Source: Pteria penguin (Eukaryota > Mollusca > Bivalvia > Pterioida > Pteriidae). Taken from it: a stretch of DNA of 64,000 nucleotides. Under the pieces are notes generated by a model. That model saw only the letters and a list, made by a program, of their open reading frames with translations. It was not told the origin of the DNA and made no database searches. The first letter of the stretch is position 1. Each line of letters opens with the position of its first letter. This document shows, in pieces, positions 9,594-20,960 of this stretch. Both the position numbers and the translations under genes were made by a program. Location: assembly GCA_035048485.1 (NCBI GenBank), contig CM068581.1, forward strand, positions 66,414,381 to 66,478,380, read 5' to 3'.

Positions 9594-10899
9594 ATTGAAT
9601 ATTAATGTCAATTTCAAATTTGTCTATCATTTTTTTTTTCTTTGGCTGTCTGTTTGTCTATATAATAAATTACTTCAGAATATTCCCGTGAGATTCGTCA
9701 AAGCTTGAATTTTACGGATCTATGTATAGATACATATATATAATCCACACGTATCCCTGCACTCCGAAGAAATTCCCTTGGATCACATTTACACATGATA
9801 TAGATTAGGGTCCCTAGAAAGCGATATTTCGGTTTGGAGGGAGGTTTGGACAATCGATTTCTGCTCTACTTTGTAATTCTCAAGCGCTTAATCTAAGTCA
9901 AAACTGCATATTATCTCAACTTACTTTAACATAAGATTGATTTATCAGACTGCGATATAAAGAAATCCTATTTTATTGGTTCAGAATACGGTGCTTGAAA
10001 TCGAAAATAAATTCGTTATTAATTAGAGTTTAATCTGCAATGATAATAAAACAGTTGGCTCACAGCTGCATTATATATTGTTTGCGACACTGGAGATTAA
10101 GAGAGGGGCTTGAATGCGCGGTATCAAGCGAAGTTACTCGGGGATTTTCTGTCAGAATATATATAGAATATATATAGATGTTAGTTGCCGTGCATTTTCA
10201 GGTAAGCAAGTTTAATTTCCAGATGTGACAGACAGAAGACATAGCTATTTCTGCTCATGTCGCCATAGGTCTTAATATCTTAGATAATTTTATTTTTTAC
10301 ACAAGAAGAATTTATAATATAGTATTTTAATAATAATATCAATTAATAATATTTTATAATACAGATATAACTCAGATATGCTCTGGCGGATCCAGACTGA
10401 GAGTTCAAATGAAGAACGGAGTGTTAAAAAAAACTAAAGAAGATGACCTTTTTGTGGTAAAATTTTCCGAACAAAGAAGGGGGGGGGGGTTGCAACCGTC
10501 CCTCTACATCGGCTAATTGTTTATCTGATGTGCCTATGCATCAAACATTTATATTATAGTTTTATACGCTGGCGTTTCCAGACCCAATGGAAAATAAATC
10601 CAAGTGAGAAGTTGGCCGTTACATCTTTATTCCGTACATGGATTAATTTTACTGGCCTTGTCGTTCATCGACGCCATCTGGATTCGGCCCTGAATAGTTC
10701 TTGGGAGTAGGCGTGGTATTTTCTGTTTGCCTTAAGGCTATATAAGTGTTTCAGTGTTTTGAAAAATAGTGAATGGTCGTATGTATGCAGATACACGAAG
10801 CGTTATGTAAGTTTAACTCAATCGTTGCAAAGATGTTACATCATTAATGTAATACCTGATGGAATATGTGAAAATCTATACACGTAAAGTACACTTATA
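9594..10899. other. No gene seen; remnant of a GGCGGATCC end at about 10385
   Basis: AT-rich sequence with no protein-like frame. A lone CTCTGGCGGATCCAGACTG at about 10382-10400 with a downstream G-run (about 10482-10490) looks like a broken copy of the short TIR family. Confidence 0.5.
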
Positions 10900-11061
10900 A
10901 TGCACGGATCTAGAGGGCTGGATTGGGGGGGTTGTTCCGAACCATGACATTTGCGAAATATATACCATGATTTATGTAAAAAAAATCGAGATGCGTTCAT
11001 TTTAAGTATTTTTTAACACCCCCCTCTTTTGGAAAGAAAAACGCCTCTTGATCCGCGCATG
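10900..11061. mobile_element. Diverged CGGATC-ended TIR element
   Basis: The left end ATGCACGGATCTAG and right end TTGATCCGCGCAT are imperfect inverses, with a G-run near the left and a CCCCCC run near the right, as in the other family members. No convincing target duplication remains. Confidence 0.5.
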
Positions 11062-11269
11062 CCTATCACCTGACGACAGCTTGCAATAATTATTTAGTAA
11101 ATGTATGTGTACTTATACGAGATGGAAGAATTGTACTTTCTAAAATTTGTGTTTGCTTTTATGGCATTTTTTTTTTCTGTATTATTTTAAAATTTTGGAT
11201 TTCAATAAGATACGTGGTAATGGAAATGGAAATCTATATGCCTAATTTCAAGATATCCATCAGAGTAAT

Positions 11270-11345
11270 TTAACCTCTGGTCCGTGAATGTTCACTGTGG
11301 TACATTGTTGTTAGTACCATAGTCATGTGACACCAGTTACTTTCG
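11270..11345 (-). repeat. Dispersed repeat R1, first half
   Basis: The reverse complement matches 3585-3655 (ACTGGTGTCA, CTATGG, ACTAACAACAATGTACCAC, ACATTCACGGACC). A non-repeat segment of about 190 bp separates it from the second half at 11535. Confidence 0.65.
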
Positions 11346-11534
11346 TATTTTACTCTAACGTTACACTTATTCCCTTTGCAGTGTGGAGCTCGTAAAAAAG
11401 TCCCCGCGGAGGGTTTGACTTAAATGTTTTTGTACCCTTTTTCCTGATGTTATGTGGCAGTGACACTTTCTACACAGTGTTTGTTTCTCATTTATGTATA
11501 TATACAGTGCTGAATTATATTTGTTTCGTTTGTA

Positions 11535-11760
11535 TGTAAGGGTATTCACGGTGGGTGTGGCTAGACGCTCACTCCTACCTGGCGCCTGGTCTCATCTCTG
11601 AATATCAGAGGTCTATGAATGTCCCATTCGGAACAACCTCGCCCTTTACTTGTACCTACGTTACGCAGGAAAAGGTCGAGGATGTCCGAATGGTGAATGT
11701 CCTTTGCGGTACATTGCTTTTAGTGCCATAGTGATGTGGTACCGGATATTTTCGTATTAC
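11535..11760 (-). repeat. Dispersed repeat R1, second half plus a further first-half copy
   Basis: Bases 11540-11640 match the reverse complement of 3650-3720 (CACCCACC, CTAGACGCTCACTCCTACC, CCTGGTCTCATCTCTGAA). Bases 11690-11755 repeat the GGTACATTGCTTTTAGTGCC segment of the first half, indicating tandem or nested copies. Confidence 0.6.
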
Positions 11761-11827
11761 ACAATAAGAATTAGCAATGATCGTAGTGAGAGTGCATGAT
11801 GAAGTTATCAGATTCAAATGAGTACTT

Positions 11828-12102
11828 ATTGATTGATTAGGCCTATTGTTTTACGTCACGCCACGGTGATTTCACGTATATGGTGAAGGCATCTGCCTGA
11901 TGCATTGTTCAGTTTCTACCTTTGCAACGGACCCAACCGAAGCAGTCAGAGATCTTTTACGTGCCACGCCTACCGTGACACGGGACCTCGGTTTTTACTG
12001 TCTTATCCGAACACCGGAACACCGGTGTGCCCAGGGCGCGAATCGAACTCCGGACCTCTAGGTCATGAGCCGAGCACCTCATCCACTAGGCCACACCGAC
12101 TT
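11828..12102 (-). mobile_element. tRNA-derived SINE, copy 1
   Basis: On the minus strand it starts GTCGGTGTGGCCTAGTGGA (A-box region), continues to a B-box-like GGAGTTCGATTCGCG, then a core with GTGTCACGGTAGGCGTGGCAC, GTAAAAGATCTCTGACTGC and GGGTCCGTTGC, then GCATCAGGCAGATGCC, CACCATATACGTGAAATCACCGTGGCGTGACG, and an AATCAATCAAT tail. The same family lies at 13783, 19943, 21673, 47201, 53185, 59680 and 62575. SINEs are transcribed by RNA polymerase III and mobilised by LINE enzymes. Confidence 0.9.
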
Positions 12103-12644
12103 CAAATTAGTGCTTAAGAAGAATAATGTGATAAATGATAATGTTACTTGAGTTTATACGGTATACATCTTAAACTAATCGTCTTCACGTTTTCTTACTT
12201 TGATAATAAATCTATCAAAAATTTTCATAAATTTGTGAAATTGTTATGCGCCCAAATTGAGTGATCTGGGGCACACACACAAATATTTTTTTGGTTTTCT
12301 GTCCGTAACTTTACCATCACTTCTGAACCATTTGAGACTTTGTTGAAACAAACGGCATAGGTCTTTGTACACAATGAATTCTCCAGGAACCCAATGACAG
12401 AAACATCAATGTTTTCTGGTCATTCTTCGTTTTAACTTTGAAAGAGGAGATTCAACACAAGCTTCCTTTCCTATCCGCTTAATGGCTTAATGTCACTTTC
12501 TTGAGATTTACTGAATGTCATTTAAAGAAAAATGGATTTGTGTATCGTAACATGTGAGCTAGCACGAAACTGTGGATTATAGATGAAGCATATTACAAAA
12601 TCAACTTATGCTATGTCTTTAAGGCAATCAGAGTGATAACGTGC
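12103..12644. other. No gene seen
   Basis: AT-rich, no protein-like frame. A stretch at about 12240-12420 has the wording of low-copy non-coding repeats (TATGCGCCCAAATTGAGTG) but no second copy is in the window. Confidence 0.5.
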
Positions 12645-12712
12645 TGTGGTGAGAATTCATAGACCTCTGGGTACAGGAAGTGAGATGCGGGAGAAGTAAG
12701 TACCTCCTATAA
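12645..12712 (+). repeat. Degenerate R1 segment abutting the 30-bp minisatellite
   Basis: TTCATAGACCTCTGGG, AAGTGAGATGC and GGGAGAAGTAAGTACCTCCT parallel the second half of R1 at 3640-3700. It runs directly into the 30-bp array, suggesting the array sits inside a mobile repeat. Confidence 0.45.
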
Positions 12713-13125
12713 TACGTGTAAATGTGACATTGCTACGGGTAAAACGTGTAAATGTGACAATGCTACGGGTAAAACGTGTAAATGTGACAATGCTACGGAT
12801 AATACGTGTAAATGTGACAATGCTGCGGATAATACGTGTAAAATATTACTCTGCTACAGATAATACCTGAAATGTGACAATGCTGCGGATAATATTTGTA
12901 AATGTCACAATGCTGCGGATAACACGTGTAATGTGACATTGCTACGGATAATACGTGTAAATGTGACATTGCTACGTATAATACGTGTAAATGTGACAAT
13001 GCTATGTCAATATGTGTAAATGTGACTATGATATGTTAATACGTGTACATGTAAATGTGACAATGCTACGGATAATACGTATTAATATGACATTGATACG
13101 GATGGTACGTGTAAATGTGACCTTA
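12713..13125 (+). repeat. 30-bp minisatellite, block 1 (about 13-14 units)
   Basis: The unit is ATACGTGTAA-ATGTGACAAT-GCTACGGATA. Copies differ by point changes and small indels (GGGTAAAAC in the first units, TATGTCAAT near 13005). Because 30 is divisible by 3, false open frames with a 10-residue periodicity appear on both strands. Block 2 of the same unit lies 1.3 kb away. Confidence 0.95.
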
Positions 13126-13782
13126 TTGTGGGCCGGCCCATCCTTTGATATAAGTTTGGGAAAGTCGCATGCGTTTCTGCGGTACAGTAAGACCACACCC
13201 CCAGGATTTTACACCAATGAAAAAATTAGGATTTTATTCACTGCGGAGAGAGCATGTGTTACCTCTCTGACCCAGTTTGATAGATACATGTAAATGTAGT
13301 ACGTTACAGCAGAGAAGTATTAAATTTGTTGGAATATTTTCTGGGGATGGGTGTTACCTTACAATTTTTTAATATTTGACGCGCTTTCTTAATAACCAAA
13401 TTATTATTCGGTTGCCTAAGTGACTTTTGCTTAATATCCAATCGGAACATCATCGCCATTTTTTACAAAAAAATATATCTTTTTTGGCGTACGGAAATGG
13501 TCGAGATGTTATATTACGACTGAATAATAGTGTAATGTAAGTCCTACTAAAACTTTCAGAATACAGAATGCTACGCTAAGAAGGACCAATTACAATTGTC
13601 TTCTGGCAAGACGATAAACCTTAATTAGTGTTTATAAATTGAAATTTGAGAATAAAAAGATTACCAACCAGCACGGCCACACCACTACCAAAAGTTTACC
13701 AGTGAAGGGTTGGTTACCTCAGAAAACCTCAAGTTGCTTGTAGATTGGTTATGTTTTGTTGTTAAAAATAAATAGTGGGTTA
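13126..13782. other. No gene seen
   Basis: Spacer between minisatellite block 1 and the next SINE. It begins with a palindromic GGGCCGGCCC at about 13131. No protein-like frame. Confidence 0.5.
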
Positions 13783-14042
13783 ATTGATTAATTATAGTTT
13801 CACGTCACTCCACGACTATTTCACGTACATGGTGACGGTATCTACCTGATGCATTGCATAGAAATTTATACCTCTGTAACGGACCCTCCCGAAGAAGTGG
13901 GGAATATTTTACGTGTCACGCCTACCGTGACACGGGACCTCTGTTTCTACTGTCCAATTTGAAAGACAGGTCACCGATGTGCCCACGGCGGAAGTCGAAC
14001 CCGCGACCTTTCGGTCACCTCATCCACTGAGCCCACCGACTT
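13783..14042 (-). mobile_element. tRNA-derived SINE, copy 2
   Basis: Same organisation as the copy at 11828: CGGTGGGCTCAGTGGATGAGG head, B-box-like GGGTTCGACTTCCGC, GTCACGGTAGGCGTGACACG, GGGTCCGTTACAGAGG, GCATCAGGTAGATACCGTC and ACGTGAAATAGTCGTGGAGTGACG, then an AATTAATCAATTA tail. It carries several point changes in the core. Confidence 0.88.
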
Positions 14043-14384
14043 AAAACATATAGTAGATGATATGGCTAGTAATTTTAAAAGTACATTTCCATACTAAATG
14101 CAGGCTAATCCGTACGTCTGATAAATTCGCTATTGTCATGCCTTATGTACTGAATTGGCTAAATGAGCCCAAATATAAACTATTAGCTGAAAAGGAAGTG
14201 ATACTGGAGATTTATATGTCTGTGGTCGATCACCATGCATGGTCTTTATATGTCTGCTAATTAACAGTCACATGGCTGTACAATACATATTTTAAAACGT
14301 TATTCTGTTTTTAACATTCTTTACAGTTTTATCAAACATCTCATTCCGGCCCACACTTTGGTGCTTGCACCAAATTGTTTCTTG

Positions 14385-14915
14385 TTAAGGATGATACATG
14401 TAAATGTGACATTGATACGCATTATACGCGACAATGCAACGGATAATACATGTAAATGTGACGTTGCCATGGATAATACGTGTAAATATAGCAATGCTAC
14501 GGACAATACGTGTAAATGTGACATTGCTACGGATATTACGTGTAAATGTGACAGAGCAATGGAGAATACGTGGAATGTGACATCGCTACGAATAATAGGT
14601 GTAAATGTGACAATGCTACGGACAATACGCGTAAATGTGACATTGCTACGGAAAATACGTGTAAATGTGATATTACTACGGATAATAGTGCAAATGTTAT
14701 ATTACTACGTATAATACGTGTAAATGTGACATTTCTACGGATAATACGCTACGAGTAATACGTGTAGTGTGACAATGCTACGGACAATACGTTTAAATTG
14801 ACATCGCTACGAATAATACGTGTAAATGTGACAATGCTACGAATAATACATGTAAATGTGACAATGCTACGAATAATACATGTAAATGTGACAATGCTAT
14901 GGATAATATATACAC
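14385..14915 (+). repeat. 30-bp minisatellite, block 2 (about 17-18 units)
   Basis: Same unit as block 1 (AATACGTGTAAATGTGACAA-TGCTACGGAT) in the same orientation, more diverged at its left end and more uniform at 14800-14900. The intervening 1.3 kb includes a SINE, so the two blocks may be one array split by insertion, or two copies of one array-bearing element. Confidence 0.95.
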
Positions 14916-16889
14916 TCTTCTGAATACGCATTCATTGTTTAAGTCATGACAGAGAAGATTCAAATCAAGCGTACTTTATAACGCCCCTTTCCCTGGGGTA
15001 AAAAGCCTCCCCCTTTCGAAAAAAAACCCCCCTAACACAAATGAAACATAAAGAAAAGGAAAACACAGAACAAAAAGAACCCTCAACCCCTCGCCCCTCA
15101 ATAAATAAAATAAATAAATATATGAGAGAATATTATCATCTAGTTTTGTCATTGGTTATGATAATCTTTTTTTCTTCTTTTTTTAAACTGGCAATATCGT
15201 CTGCTATCCAAACACCTCCTCTTTTTACCATAGATACCGTCAAGTCATTTAATTTATGATGAGCTAATGTTTTAGCCATAGCTGACTAACGTTAACATTA
15301 TCCCCAATGAGAATTCATTCCAAGATCTCCCACATTTAATTAGGTGAAACTAGTTTCATTGGAAGCTGATTAGAAATTTTTAGCACCGAGTCCTGTTATT
15401 GTAAATTATGAAATATATATAGCTTTTATTGTATTCATGAATAATGGAATACCAATAGTTATAATATCAATATGCACTGGCATAATACAAAATGTGGTTA
15501 GGCGTCCATGTTGATACTTTCGAAAAATATATTTGCATTTTTGACTAAGTGAAAGAAGAATAGCTGGTTCGATTCTAGTACAGTCGGTAAGTAAGTCAAG
15601 GCTCATGTTAAAATGTGCTTTATTTCACTTTATATATATCTACATAGATACACGATCGTTATAACGATTATGAAATGAAACAGAACAAACTTAAAATTTG
15701 TACAGCTATGTTATACATGCTATGTAATGACTTAATAATTATATATACACAATTTCATTATTATATTTTGAACCATGATTTAATTTTTGTCAGTAAATAT
15801 TTCCATATACTTGTCACATTTATAGCCATTTTATTGCATTTACAGTAATGACTTCAAAGTTGTCCTCAAAATGAATTCAATTTTTGAAATATTAATCAAA
15901 ATTTAGTTTTAATACCTTGGTTGTCAATCGAAATGTGGTGAAATACGTCAGTTCCAGAACAGGAGTTTGGGATTTAATTTCCTACACGTATTGAAAAATG
16001 CATATGGTATTGACAGCTGATGTGAAGGCGTAAAAAGTTGATGACAATCTAATATATTGCATTCAAGACTGAAATATACATTGAAATGTACATTGACAGC
16101 TGATATTACTATCGGTAATGCGCATAGCGTGAAATCTGATAAGACTGTGAGATATAGGCATAGATTTACATGTATATTTGTATTGGATATAGTATACAGA
16201 ATATTTCATTTCAATTGTGACGTTCTTACTTTCACTTTCTGAGGTAAGATATTTAGTTGATACACGTTTTAGTTTAAGACTGCGTTATGTCCATGTTAGT
16301 CAAAGTTCATTATTTTTGATTTGTTGGTGAATTGACATGGGTATGTTGAGTTAACTAAAGTAACAGAGGTAACTGGTGGAAGATACCCTAGTATTTGAAT
16401 GAATTCTACCGACTTTTGACTTTCAGATCTTCCGAATGCGATTCGAACCCAAACGTGACAAACGTAAAATGTTACAGTGAATCGCTGTGTAGCATTTTCA
16501 GTCCTTTTGTATTATTGCTACAACAGGCCCGTAGGAAGCATTTCAAAATACGTTGCGCTTTCCGTCGACAGTATGCATTTACGTGATGGGATTTGAATGA
16601 AACATTACATATATGATCATTGAGAGGATTGGAGAAAAGGAGTCATAGGTAACGTATTATTTGCATAAAGGTTTTTTAAAATTGCGCTTTCAGAAGCACG
16701 TCATACTATATTCTTATTGGCATTGCAGCAGACTTGTTACAAAGTGCGTTACAAGCAATCTGTGTTCGATCCCCGGAGTGCGCCACAATTTTCAAAAGAA
16801 TAGTATATCACTTGTATTCATGAGCAATATGAATGAAAGGGCCACGTCTGACCACGAACAAATCTGCAATTAATTCACTTACACAAGTA
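14916..16889. other. No gene seen
   Basis: Nearly 2 kb of AT-rich sequence. A C-run/A-run patch at about 14985-15030 (CCCCTTTCCC…AAAACCCCCC) resembles the centre of a decayed TIR element. A B-box-like GTGTTCGATCCC at about 16760 could be a remnant of a tRNA-derived repeat. No splice-consistent coding exon was found. Confidence 0.5.
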
Positions 16890-17031
16890 CAGTGGCGGAT
16901 TTAGAGTCCCCACCCCTTTTTCGCCACATATTTACAAGTAAAATTGGCACAGAAAATGACAGAGTATTTGGCTAATACATATGTGCCCCCTCCCCCCGCC
17001 CTTTTTTTCAGAAATCCTGGATCCGCCATTG
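16890..17031. mobile_element. CAGTGGCGGATCC-type TIR element, copy C
   Basis: The left end CAGTGGCGGATTTAGAG and right end CTGGATCCGCCATTG are inverses. The flanks AAGTA (16885-16889) and AAGTG (17032-17036) are a 4/5 duplication. The interior includes CCACATATTTACAAGTAAAA, which is shared in inverse orientation with copies A and E. Confidence 0.82.
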
Positions 17032-17432
17032 AAGTGTATATATATGTGTTTAAAGGAGGACTTCGATCAGTGCAATGTTTGGTTTTGATTCTTTTATCAA
17101 AAAGTACTATACAGCCTGGTGTGTTCCGTCCTTTTGTCGAAACAATGTAAATATATACACTACTACTTATGATATCAGACTCGGCACTGTTTGTTTATCG
17201 AATACTGTGGTTGGTCTGTAGACCGAATAATCCCGTCTCTGATTGCTTCAGTTTACCGATATGTCTCGAGCCACTCGAGCGAAGTCTTGATTCCCCGACT
17301 TGTCAATAATGATTATAAGATTTCTGCGTCTTTCGAAGAATGTAGAACTAAGAAACCACCATAGGGACCACGAATTTAGTGCTAGATTTGTCCAAGCATC
17401 CATTTAAAAATAGACAAACAGACAATAGAAAT
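17032..17432. other. No gene seen
   Basis: AT-rich spacer; a GACTCGAGC/GAGTGGCTC-like CG-bearing patch at about 17255-17285 has no partner nearby. Confidence 0.45.
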
Positions 17433-17500
17433 AAATGAATAAATAAATAAATATTAAATAGATAAATAAATGAATGAATGAATAAATAGATAAATTAAAA

Positions 17501-17552
<52 letters not shown>

Positions 17553-17590
17553 ATTAATAATGATAATAATAATAATAATAATAATTAATT
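17433..17590. repeat. AAAT/GAAT tetranucleotide microsatellite
   Basis: Runs of AAAT with interspersed GAAT units, ending in AAT triplets (about 17550-17582). Simple-sequence tract. Confidence 0.97.
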
Positions 17591-18394
17591 ATTCCGATAA
17601 ACTGAAGTCATAAATTCGAGATCATTCATCTCTCGAACCCCAAACTGTTTTACCCATGTATAAATTCTCCGCAACACATTCATCAAATTTTGACATAATG
17701 ATTTATTTTAAACATTAAATCATATTCCCAAGAGGTTTAGGGTTGTAATAATCGATAAGTATATATGCACCAAGATAAAACAAACCCCGTTTACTATTGG
17801 ATTATGTAGTTTTACTTCCATCCATCAACGTTCAATCTGGCATTGTAAAATTGACTTCGAGGTTGTTTCTATCTTGAAGCTGTGCGTTTCCGCAGCGTTT
17901 TGTATCTCTTCCGTAAAATCTTTCACATTGAATTATTCACATACATTGCAAACCTACTTCAGCCGACAGTTCAAAATTCCAGGAAACTTTACGATAAATG
18001 AAGAATTATCTGGGATTCGTACGTTTAAAAATAACGCAATGTTGAATCCGTTTTTTACCACCAGGATTGGTTATAAACTATTCATCCCAATGTCGTGTCA
18101 ACAATTGCGTATATACATTTACAGGTAAATTAATTAGTGGTCGAGAAATTAATCTACTTGGCCAGAAATTTTCTGGGAGTTTTACTTGCGTGCATATGTG
18201 GCGGATCTAGGTTAATTTAAGTGGAAATTTAATTATTAATATAACCAATTGGTAGGTAAAACTCTATGCATTTATTTTCTTTATGAATTTGAGATCGCAG
18301 AGAGGTTAAGCATTTTCATATTTTCTGGTCTTATAATATGCGATTACATTCAGAAAGCAACCATATAGTATATTAACATTTCTAACCCCGAGAA
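17591..18394. other. No gene seen
   Basis: One frame at 17874-18128 stays open for 84 codons but begins with TTG, and I find no recognisable domain or conserved splice junction in it. Confidence 0.5.
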
Positions 18395-18640
18395 GTCGAA
18401 TTTGCTCATTGGTGAACGTGTTCGGTATAAGAGTGGAATGTAGGGGTTCGATTCCCGTTCTTCATCCTCCTGCGCTTAGGATTATACTTCATGTCCGAGG
18501 TCATGGCAGACTTTAGTTCGTAAAGGATTTATCATGGATTTGTGTAGGTATGATGACCAGGTTAATAATTATGAACAATGCACCATATTGGTGCCGCCAT
18601 AATGTAAGTGAAATAAATCAGTCTTGATGTTTAAAAGTTT
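18395..18640 (+). mobile_element. Possible second tRNA-derived SINE family
   Basis: A head with CTCATTGGTGAACGTGTTCGG is followed 25 bp later by a perfect B-box-like GGGTTCGATTCCC, then a 160-bp body ending GTGCCGCCATAATGTAAGTG and AAATAAATC. The tRNA-like promoter spacing suggests a pol III repeat unrelated to the main SINE. Only one copy is in the window, so this is tentative. Confidence 0.4.
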
Positions 18641-18796
18641 TTATTTATAACATTAACCGAATCCAAAGTGTTCACAGTTTAATAGAAAAGAGGAAGTGGC
18701 ATCGAATCCTTGAAAATCACTTTCTTTCTACATCCGCCACTTCCTTTTCTCAGCGGGTTCTTTTTGACTTTTCGTGTTAGCCTGTCTGGATTACAT

Positions 18797-19048
18797 TCAC
18801 AGCTCATCCTTCAGTAACTCGTATAGCATCGTTTTACATTTCATTTTATTTCTAACATCTCTTTTAAACGTACAGGTAAAAGGCTGACATTGTGATGTTT
18901 TGATATTGTTATAACCAGACCCCCAGGTGAAAAGCATCACCCAGGTCAGGAAACATGCTACAGTGTGAATGATGGACAAGCGATCCTTATCAAGTACATC
19001 AATACGAACAGAGTATTTCCCGGAGTACAATGTCCTTGGATAGTACAT
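18797..19048 (-). CDS. Short ATG-started ORF, 83 aa, doubtful
   Basis: This frame opens with ATG directly after an in-frame TGA and stays open for 83 codons. Residues 7-18 (LYSGKYSVRIDV) recall the closing strands of GM2-activator/ML-type lipid-binding domains, which end 'sGdYkv…v.d'. The remainder (Cys-containing, FTWGSGYNN onward) does not. I see no flanking splice-consistent exon. It may be a fragment of a decayed gene or a chance ORF. Confidence 0.2.
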   Translation of the reverse strand: MYYPRTLYSGKYSVRIDVLDKDRLSIIHTVACFLTWVMLFTWGSGYNNIKTSQCQPFTCTFKRDVRNKMKCKTMLYELLKDEL

Positions 19049-19494
19049 GGCGATTCAAGCGCAGAATTTGTTGTATTTGATGTCATTTTAACTAGGATAT
19101 TTTCCCTTGGAATACGTAAAGGAATGCACTGGAAATGAATTTTGGAAGTAAATTCGGATCAATGAAAAGGTATATGTTTTAGAATACCATTTACTTTCGT
19201 TATAAGAGTTTTTTTTTCCAACTATAGAATACACGTAGGCATCTTATAGTTGTATTTTGCATATAAGTAAGCATTATAATGTCAATAAAAGAAATAAAAT
19301 GGTATTTTTATGGTATAAAGGAGCAATTTTATGGATTTATCAATAAATATATGTTTTATGTTCGAGTGCCTTACCAATAAGCACTAAATCTGTATCTATA
19401 TATAGAAAGATACGTGCAGCTAGGGATGTGTGAATCTAGACTTTTGTATTTCCTTCCCTCTTTGTGGATTAAATTCGTGCCGTATATTGACTAT

Positions 19495-19666
19495 CAGGAG
19501 CGGATGAAAATTTAAAAAGAGAAAGGGAAAGGCGTAGTCAAAAGAACTCGGTATCCTTAGGAAAAGAAAGTTATTTAAGTCAAATTTCAAGTTATTGCGT
19601 TAATATTACAAACATTGGGTGAAAGATGATAAAAAGTATCTCCCCCTACCTTTGGATCCACCACTG
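19495..19666. mobile_element. CAGTGGCGGATCC-type TIR element, copy D (diverged)
   Basis: The left end CAGGAGCGGATG and right end TTGGATCCACCACTG are imperfect inverses. The flanks ACTAT (19490-19494) and ACTAG (19667-19671) are a 4/5 duplication. The interior is A-rich with a CTCCCCCTACC run near the right end. Confidence 0.68.
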
Positions 19667-19942
19667 ACTAGATTAAGTACAAGCATATGTAAATATGACT
19701 TTCACATAACTAACGAACGACGTCTTGATATAATTCACATGTCGCTTGATGTAACATGGGCAATATGTCCAGTTTCAGACTGACCACAGTGTAATAGTTG
19801 GGTGGTCTTTCCGTATATATACTACCAATATTTTCATGTTTGACTTTTAATAGACGTAGATGTACCTTTTAGTCGGAATTTGGCAGGATGTATGTTCAGG
19901 TAGACACTACTACACTTATTCTTGTCGTTTGTAAATTTTTCT

Positions 19943-20187
19943 GAGCCAGTGTTGCTTAGCGGATGAGATGTTGGGCTCGTGATCGAGAGGTCCCGGGTTC
20001 GGCTTCCGCCATGGGCACACTGGTGCCCTGCCTCTCTCATGAGACAGTGAAAATTGAGATCCCATGTCACGGTAGGCGTGGCACGTAAAAGATCCCTCAC
20101 TGCTTCGGGTGGGTCCGTTGTAAAGGTATAAATTTATATACAACGCATCAGGCAGATGTCCAGTAAAACAGTAATAAATCAATCATG
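19943..20187 (+). mobile_element. tRNA-derived SINE, copy 3
   Basis: Head GAGCCAGTGTTGCTTAGCGG, B box in CCGGGTTCGGCTTCCG, core CACGGTAGGCGTGGCACG and GATCCCTCACTGCTTCGG, then GCATCAGGCAGATG. The CACCATATACGTG block is missing; TAAAACAGTAATAAATCAATC follows directly, so the tail region has an internal deletion. Confidence 0.88.
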
Positions 20188-20559
20188 AAAATATGACCTC
20201 CGCTACTGAAAATAGATATACAAGTACACCTTATTATCGGCCACATGTACATATTTTGATATGCTTCATACGCCTCTGTTTTGGAAGCTTCCGCAAAGCC
20301 TATGAATATATACGAGGCTGTCGGACCTTCACATTTGCTTGGAGATTTGCGAGAAGACATCACATGTTATTTAACTTTAACAATAATACTAATAGAAGTG
20401 GACCTTTGGGAGACTGATCATTATTGAACAAAATGGGAAAAACAAATATTATGACGGAAAACATGTTGATGCAAGAGTAAGTTCAAAGATCGTGATTTAT
20501 ATATCATAAAGAAAACAAACATAGTGAAACAGAACAGAATAGAAAAACTAGATGTGTTA
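20188..20559. other. No gene seen
   Basis: A 74-codon plus-strand frame (20193-20417) and its minus-strand counterpart have no recognisable domain. Confidence 0.45.
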
Positions 20560-20960
20560 GTGAAACACAATTGTCTCCGGTCCCCAACAAATTTTCCTGC
20601 AGGCATCATAATGCAGGACCCTGGTAAGGACATGACATTGTAGATATTAGTATAGCATTTCACAATATCCTAGATATTGACCCCGTCCAACCCCCTGGGT
20701 CCTGGGTTAAGGGATGCTGTTGAAATGTGAGAAACTTCAAGATACATAGACAATGTTGGACCCTAATGAGAGCATGACACTGTAGATTTTTGTTTGAAAT
20801 TTCATGATATCCTATACATACACCAGGTAAAGAAGGTATTGCATCTCTCTTCAAGCAGAACAAAATTACGTACAAACAGGCGAATAAAGAGACTGACAGA
20901 CAGACGGACGGACAATCCAAACACTAGATGCCCCCGGATCTTTCAAATCGGGGGCATAAA
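20560..20960 (+). repeat. Dispersed repeat ending in a GATGCCCCC hairpin
   Basis: Two related halves mention GCAGGACCCTGG/GTTGGACCC, ACATGACA(T/C)TGTAGAT, and a G/C-rich GACAGACAGACGGACGGAC tract, closing with the hairpin ATGCCCCC…GGGGGCAT (20928-20957) and an A-run. I associate such GACAGACGGAC…GGGGGCATAAA ends with high-copy bivalve repeats. A 3' hairpin close to the end is also a Helitron trait, but no CTRR terminus is evident. Confidence 0.6.

Noticed and set aside
14358..14758. Repetitive ORFs reading TDNTCKCD-like peptides
   Set aside because: They arise because the 30-bp minisatellite unit is a multiple of three. Both strands and several frames show the same periodicity.
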